NCBI GenBank assembly: GCA_905209725.1
Contig: CAJLTZ010000046.1
Span: 1-19,801 of the forward strand
Direction of reading: 5' to 3'
DNA from: an uncultured Muribaculaceae bacterium
GTDB taxonomy: Bacteria; Bacteroidota; Bacteroidia; Bacteroidales; Muribaculaceae
Length of the DNA: 19,801 nucleotides
Shown here: positions 16,995-19,801 of the stretch, piece after piece
Layout of the letters: every line of letters begins with the position of its first letter
Numbering within the stretch: position 1 is the stretch's first letter
Made by a program: the position numbers and the translations under genes
The notes under the pieces: generated by a model
The model's input: only the letters and a program-made list of their open reading frames with translations
Database searches by the model: none
Told to the model about the DNA's origin: nothing

Positions 16995-17015
16995 TACGGA
17001 ATCATATATTCCGTA
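16995..17015. other. Inverted repeat in the leader of the large secreted gene
   Basis: TACGGAAT (16995-17002) and ATTCCGTA (17008-17015) form a perfect 8-bp stem with a 5-base loop. With the predicted transcription start near 17050 on the - strand, it would lie about 35-55 bases into a leader of roughly 188 bases. It could be an RNA stem or a protein site. The rest of 16863-16990 shows nothing recognisable. Confidence 0.45.
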
Positions 17016-17053
17016 ACCAAACAACATGCATTGTCTGGCTGGTAACGACTCCG

Positions 17054-17061
17054 CAAATATA
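17054..17061 (-). promoter_or_regulatory. Promoter -7 element for the large secreted gene
   Basis: On the - strand 17061 to 17054 reads TATATTTG, a full match to TAnnTTTG followed by C. The position 19-21 bases upstream reads AATT, so there is no -33 element. This is the arrangement expected for an activator-dependent promoter. Transcription would start near 17050, giving a leader of about 188 bases. Confidence 0.5.
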
Positions 17062-17083
17062 TCCACAAATAGAGGGGGATAAA

Positions 17084-17097
17084 TTGACATAGGTCAA
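17084..17097. promoter_or_regulatory. FNR-like palindrome, candidate Crp/Fnr operator
   Basis: TTGAC-ATAG-GTCAA is a perfect dyad with the spacing of the FNR box (TTGATnnnnATCAA). Its centre (17090.5) is about 40.5 bases upstream of the predicted transcription start at 17050 of the large secreted gene, which is the class II activator position. The Crp/Fnr-family gene lies 193 bases away. Confidence 0.5.
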
Positions 17098-17135
17098 GAA
17101 TATACTCTTGTGTTACGATTTAATCATAAAATAAT

Positions 17136-17174
17136 TTCAGGTTTTCAAATAGCAATGCGATTTGAAAACCTGAA
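17136..17174 (-). terminator. Perfect 15-bp stem downstream of the Crp/Fnr gene
   Basis: TTCAGGTTTTCAAAT (17136-17150) and ATTTGAAAACCTGAA (17160-17174) pair perfectly around a 9-base loop. On the - strand it is followed by ATTATTTTAT, so it is likely the terminator of the Crp/Fnr gene, 116 bases past its stop. The stem is AT-rich and would also fold on the + strand. Confidence 0.6.
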
Positions 17175-17264
17175 GTTTAAAGTTTAGAGCGCCGGCAATA
17201 GGTAATATATTTTCGGAACACGGAAAATTAGAATAGAAACTTAAAACTTATAAACTTATAAACT

Positions 17265-17288
17265 TCAAGTTGAGCCTGCGAAACTTGA
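17265..17288 (-). other. Weak hairpin at the Crp/Fnr stop codon, followed by short repeats
   Basis: TCAAGTT (17265-17271) and AACTTGA (17282-17288) form a 7-bp stem directly after the stop codon on the - strand. Next to it (17240-17264) AAACTTAT-type units are repeated in tandem, reading TTTATAAG on the - strand. It may be a first weak terminator. The remainder of 17175-17240 shows nothing recognisable. Confidence 0.35.
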
Positions 17289-17289
17289 G

Positions 17290-17883
17290 TTATTGACTCT
17301 TAAGCAACCTCTTCTTGACGCGGCAAAGATACTCCGGAGTTATTCCGAGATATGATGCCAATTTTTTCTGCATAACCTTGCCGAGTATCTCGGGACGGTG
17401 ACGATGAAGGGAAATAAGCCGCTCAATTCCCGTGCCATTGTGCACGGTGGCGTGGTTGAGTTCCATATAGTATAGTTCCTCAAGCCACAGACGCATAAAC
17501 CATATGGCACCCTCATGGGATTGCTCAATCCATTCAAGAAACCGGTCGCGAGGTATGCGGACCAGAACGGTCCTGCCACAGGCCTCAATCTGATAATAGG
17601 AGGGTTTCAGTTTTACGAATGAATGTTTATTAGTGCATATTGTGCCCGGACAGGCGAACGCCACGGTCCGTTCCTTCGTGCCGTCCATATCCGAGATGCT
17701 TAATATTCCCTCCTTAACTATGTAAATATAAGGTTCTATGGATCCGGCTTCGGTCACAACCTCGTTGTCACCATACTCCACGACATCTCCAAGAGCCAAA
17801 ACGGAGTCGAGCACGTCGTCCGACGGCACCATATCACACTCCTGACGCAGCAGTTGTTTCAGTTCTTCGAAGTCGTTAACCAT
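17290..17883 (-). CDS. Crp/Fnr-family transcriptional regulator
   Basis: The 197-residue protein has an N-terminal cyclic-nucleotide-binding-like beta-roll (about 25-115; VEYGDNEVVTEAGSIEPYIYIVKEGIL), a dimerisation helix (about 120-150; EQSHEGAIWFMRLWLEELYYMEL), and a C-terminal winged helix. The recognition segment reads KKLASYLGITPEYLCRVKKRL (about 170-190). The phosphate-binding cassette of CRP (GEL with a downstream Arg) is not present; the corresponding stretch reads PGTICTNKHSF, so cAMP is unlikely as ligand. There is no N-terminal cysteine cluster as in FNR. E and R of the recognition helix (PEYLCR) occupy the positions that contact TTGA in FNR, which fits the palindrome at 17084-17097. 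A consensus promoter ends five bases before the ATG. An internal Met at residue 18 is the alternative start. Confidence 0.88.
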   Translation of the reverse strand: MVNDFEELKQLLRQECDMVPSDDVLDSVLALGDVVEYGDNEVVTEAGSIEPYIYIVKEGILSISDMDGTKERTVAFACPGTICTNKHSFVKLKPSYYQIEACGRTVLVRIPRDRFLEWIEQSHEGAIWFMRLWLEELYYMELNHATVHNGTGIERLISLHRHRPEILGKVMQKKLASYLGITPEYLCRVKKRLLKSQ

Positions 17884-17887
17884 ATTG

Positions 17888-17919
17888 CAAATTTAAGATA
17901 TTTCGCAGAAATGTGCAAA
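17888..17919 (-). promoter_or_regulatory. Consensus promoter for the Crp/Fnr gene, abutting the start codon
   Basis: On the - strand TTTG (17919-17916), 20 bases, then TAAATTTG (17895-17888) match the consensus fully. The predicted transcription start (about 17884) coincides with the ATG at 17883, so the mRNA may be leaderless. A dyad ATTTC-GCA-GAAAT (17900-17912) fills the spacer and could be an operator. Confidence 0.65.
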
Positions 17920-17967
17920 TTTTTTCACGCAAGATTGCCTGAATTTTACATCGGACCGCATCATTTC

Positions 17968-19104
17968 TTATTCGCCGTCAGAGATTGCTTCATAGGCGCG
18001 CATGGCCTGCTCGAAGCGGTTCATCACATCCTCCATGGCATAGAGTCCATCGGCATTCTTCTGCAAGCCTTTAAGAGTCAATGGATAAATCATCGGCGGA
18101 TTTTCAAGGTCAAGAAGCGACATATTGCGCAACTGGTCCACACTTTGGTACACAAGGTTGAGGTCGGCATATTCCTTGCCGTCGGCGCCCAAGAATTTCT
18201 CCACAACTATCTTTGACCCGATAGGTGTTTTCTTCTCAATGGCTGCCGGCACCTCATAATCCTCAACGCCGAGCGCTGTGGCCACACTTCCTAAGTTGCT
18301 GTCGTGCCCTACCAGGAATGTAAACTTGCGCGAAGGGCTCTGCAACTCCTCATACATATATTTCACAAGCGGATATGCCACATTCGCAGCCACGATTGAC
18401 GCAGTGAAAAGCACATCCTGGTATTTGTCCTTGGCTGCGGCAATCTTCTCCCAATCCTTGCGCGTCAGTTTATGACCGAAGGCTGCCTTAACGCTGTCAG
18501 GCTCCTCATAATACTGAAGGATAAACGCATCGCTGGCATGGTTGAAATCCTTGATGGCGCTCCCGCTCTTGAAATGAGGCTCGCCCCATTTCTCAAGCAC
18601 CACCTCAGTGTCATAGTTCGACAGACCTTTTAGTTTGGGGTCATTCGCTTTATACATCGGCGACTCTTTAAGGTCAAGAACCTCCTCGATTAGGTCATAG
18701 CTCGGTTTCATGCTCTCGTTCACACCTTTGAGACCTTTTTTACCACCCATGGCATTTATCTGCTCCATGGCAAGGGCGCGGAATTCAGGACTCGATTTTG
18801 TGATCTGCGGATTGAAAAGCGGGTCCATCTGCGAGGGATTGTACCGATGGTAAACGCGCACGTTGCCCACCGGCATGAAACCGCTGGTGAAATACTGAGC
18901 AGTGGCAATGCAGCGCTGCATCGAGTTAGCGATTACATTGAGGTCGTCGGCCGAAGGGTCATAGTTCTCCGGGAAAAGGCCTGCGTCAACCGCCCACTTG
19001 CGGAAATACTGTCCCATCATTGTCTCGAGGGCGCCGCCGCGGCTGGTAAGTTCGCTCTTGCCGGCGCTCCATTTATGCCACTCGTGTGGCGTCATGCGCC
19101 CTAA
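17968..19104 (-). pseudogene. Histidine acid phosphatase, N-terminus lost by IS insertion
   Basis: About 378 residues of a histidine phosphatase (branch 2, acid phosphatase/phytase-like) remain. LGRMTPHEWHKW leads into SELTSRGGALETMMGQYFRKW, then SMQRCIATAQYF, the motif that carries a second active-site arginine, and LVGHDSNLGSV, the HD catalytic acid motif. The signal peptide and the N-terminal RHGxRxP/RHNxR motif holding the phosphorylated histidine are missing, so the fragment cannot be catalytic by the known mechanism. In the open frame the 29 residues before LGRMTP (19191-19105) do not fit the family and are read from the end of the adjacent insertion sequence. The family is secreted and releases phosphate from sugar phosphates or phytate. 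The missing part should lie beyond the IS, outside the window. Confidence 0.82.
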
Positions 19105-19142
19105 CCTGAATAATTCATAGACCCGCAAAAAAAGAACGCCCC

Positions 19143-19160
19143 TCTTGCAAATCTGCAAGA
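19143..19160. other. Hairpin in the IS leader
   Basis: TCTTGCA (19143-19149) and TGCAAGA (19154-19160) form a perfect 7-bp stem with an AATC loop, 50 bases before the transposase ATG. Stems in this place in insertion sequences often limit read-through from outside promoters; that role is only inferred here. Confidence 0.4.
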
Positions 19161-19209
19161 AAAGCATTAACTTTAAGGTACTAAAAATCAAATTAATACT
19201 GGCGTTCTC

Positions 19210-19801
19210 ATGAGCAAAGTTACAACAAATTCAGAAGCAGAGCAAGTAAAAACTCTTTTTTCTTTCTCCGACATCGTATCGGAGAAGAAAATTCTGGTTG
19301 ATTTCCATGCCCCGGACATCTCCTCCAACGGCGGTCTGGTGCTTGCGGGGCTTCAAAAAGAGAATATCGCACGGAAAATCGCACGCCTGATTCCGGATTA
19401 CAGGAACCAACTGTTTGTGGTGCATTCATACGAGGATATGGTATGCCAGCGGGTGGGTCAGATAATGTGCGGCTATGAAGACGCCAACGACTGCGACCGC
19501 CTGCGGCACGACAGCGCATTGAAGATGAGTGTCGGGCGGAAACCCTCGGATATGGATCTGTGTTCCCAGCCGACAATGACCCGGCTTGAAAACCATGTGG
19601 ACAAGAAAACGCTGATCGAGATCGGGAAGCTGTTCGTCAAGGAGTATGTCGCCTCGTTTTCCAAACCGCCCAAAAGGGTTATTCTTGACGTGGATGACAC
19701 CAACGCCGACACCTACGGGGCGCAGCAGCTTTCGTTGTTCAATGACTATTACGATGAGTACTGCTATATGCCGCTGGTAATCTTCGACGGGATGAACGGC
19801 A
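19210..19801 (+). CDS. IS1380-family transposase, 5' part (truncated by window end)
   Basis: From the ATG at 19210 an open frame of 197 codons runs to the window end without a stop. The protein begins MSKVTTNSEAEQVKTLFSFS and contains FHAPDISSNGGLVLAGLQKE, then CQRVGQIMCGYEDANDCDRL and RLRHDSALKMSVG, and later VILDVDDTNADTYGAQQLSL with the first catalytic aspartate region. NDYYDEYCYMPLVIFDG follows. This order and these motifs are those of IS1380-type DDE transposases, which move the element by cut and paste. Full-length members have about 420-450 residues, so less than half is present. The visible part is undamaged, so the element may be active. Confidence 0.9.
   Translation, partial: MSKVTTNSEAEQVKTLFSFSDIVSEKKILVDFHAPDISSNGGLVLAGLQKENIARKIARLIPDYRNQLFVVHSYEDMVCQRVGQIMCGYEDANDCDRLRHDSALKMSVGRKPSDMDLCSQPTMTRLENHVDKKTLIEIGKLFVKEYVASFSKPPKRVILDVDDTNADTYGAQQLSLFNDYYDEYCYMPLVIFDGMNG

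Larger units (their letters stand above)
19105..19801 (+). mobile_element. IS1380-family insertion sequence, left part
   Basis: The element runs off the right edge. I place its left end at 19105 (CCTGAATAATTCATAG) because the phosphatase homology stops exactly there, with CTAA (19101-19104) as a possible target duplication. The right end is not in the window, so neither the inverted repeat nor the duplication can be confirmed. A 105-base leader with a small hairpin precedes the transposase gene. Confidence 0.7.

Noticed and set aside
16889..17092. Small open frames on both strands in the 16863-17092 region
   Set aside because: Composition is AT-rich and non-protein-like, and they cover the promoter and hairpin of the large secreted gene.
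19220..19712. Antisense frames over the transposase gene
   Set aside because: The + strand frame from 19210 has clear IS1380 motifs throughout; the antisense frames have none.

Overview
The window looks like a chromosomal stretch from a gut-type Bacteroidales, most likely Muribaculaceae or a close relative. Several observations support this. There are Bacteroidetes-type promoters (TTTG, 19-21 bp, then TAnnTTTG) and no clear Shine-Dalgarno sites. Two secreted proteins end in what look like type IX secretion sorting domains. There is an OprO/P-like porin, an Omp28-type protein, a class III fructose bisphosphatase and an IS1380-type insertion sequence. Family placement is inferred from gene content, not from a phylogeny.

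Left part (1-4292, all +): an aquaporin reading frame that has lost its middle; a strong terminator whose DNA also carries the promoter of the next gene; class III fructose-1,6-bisphosphatase (fbp) with its own terminator; and a dGTP triphosphohydrolase (dgt). An intergenic repeat at the left edge recurs after fbp.

Middle part (4340-11129, all +): a TPM-domain membrane protein with zinc-ribbon cysteine pairs and a glycine-rich tail; a DUF3298/RsiV-like lipoprotein; orotate phosphoribosyltransferase (pyrE) with a consensus promoter; an SRPBCC-fold protein; a lipoprotein with a Rieske-like domain whose ligands are altered (overlapping the previous gene by four bases); a LysE-type exporter fused to a large extracytoplasmic domain; and a porin. 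From pyrE to the LysE fusion the genes are tightly packed and probably form an operon. A strong bidirectional hairpin ends this block.

Right part (11258-19104, all -): an Omp28-like secreted thioredoxin-fold protein; a 1,523-residue modular secreted protein; a 427-bp non-coding region with hairpins and an FNR-like palindrome about 41 bp upstream of a predicted start of transcription; a Crp/Fnr-family regulator; and the C-terminal remnant of a histidine acid phosphatase. The remnant is cut by an IS1380-family element whose 5' part (+) runs off the right edge.

The most interesting hypothesis is a small regulatory circuit: a Crp/Fnr regulator, apparently transcribed without a leader, activating the adjacent large type IX cargo gene through a class II site. 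The LysE fusion, the Rieske-like lipoprotein and the internally deleted aquaporin are the main protein-level oddities. No tRNA, rRNA or CRISPR array was seen.
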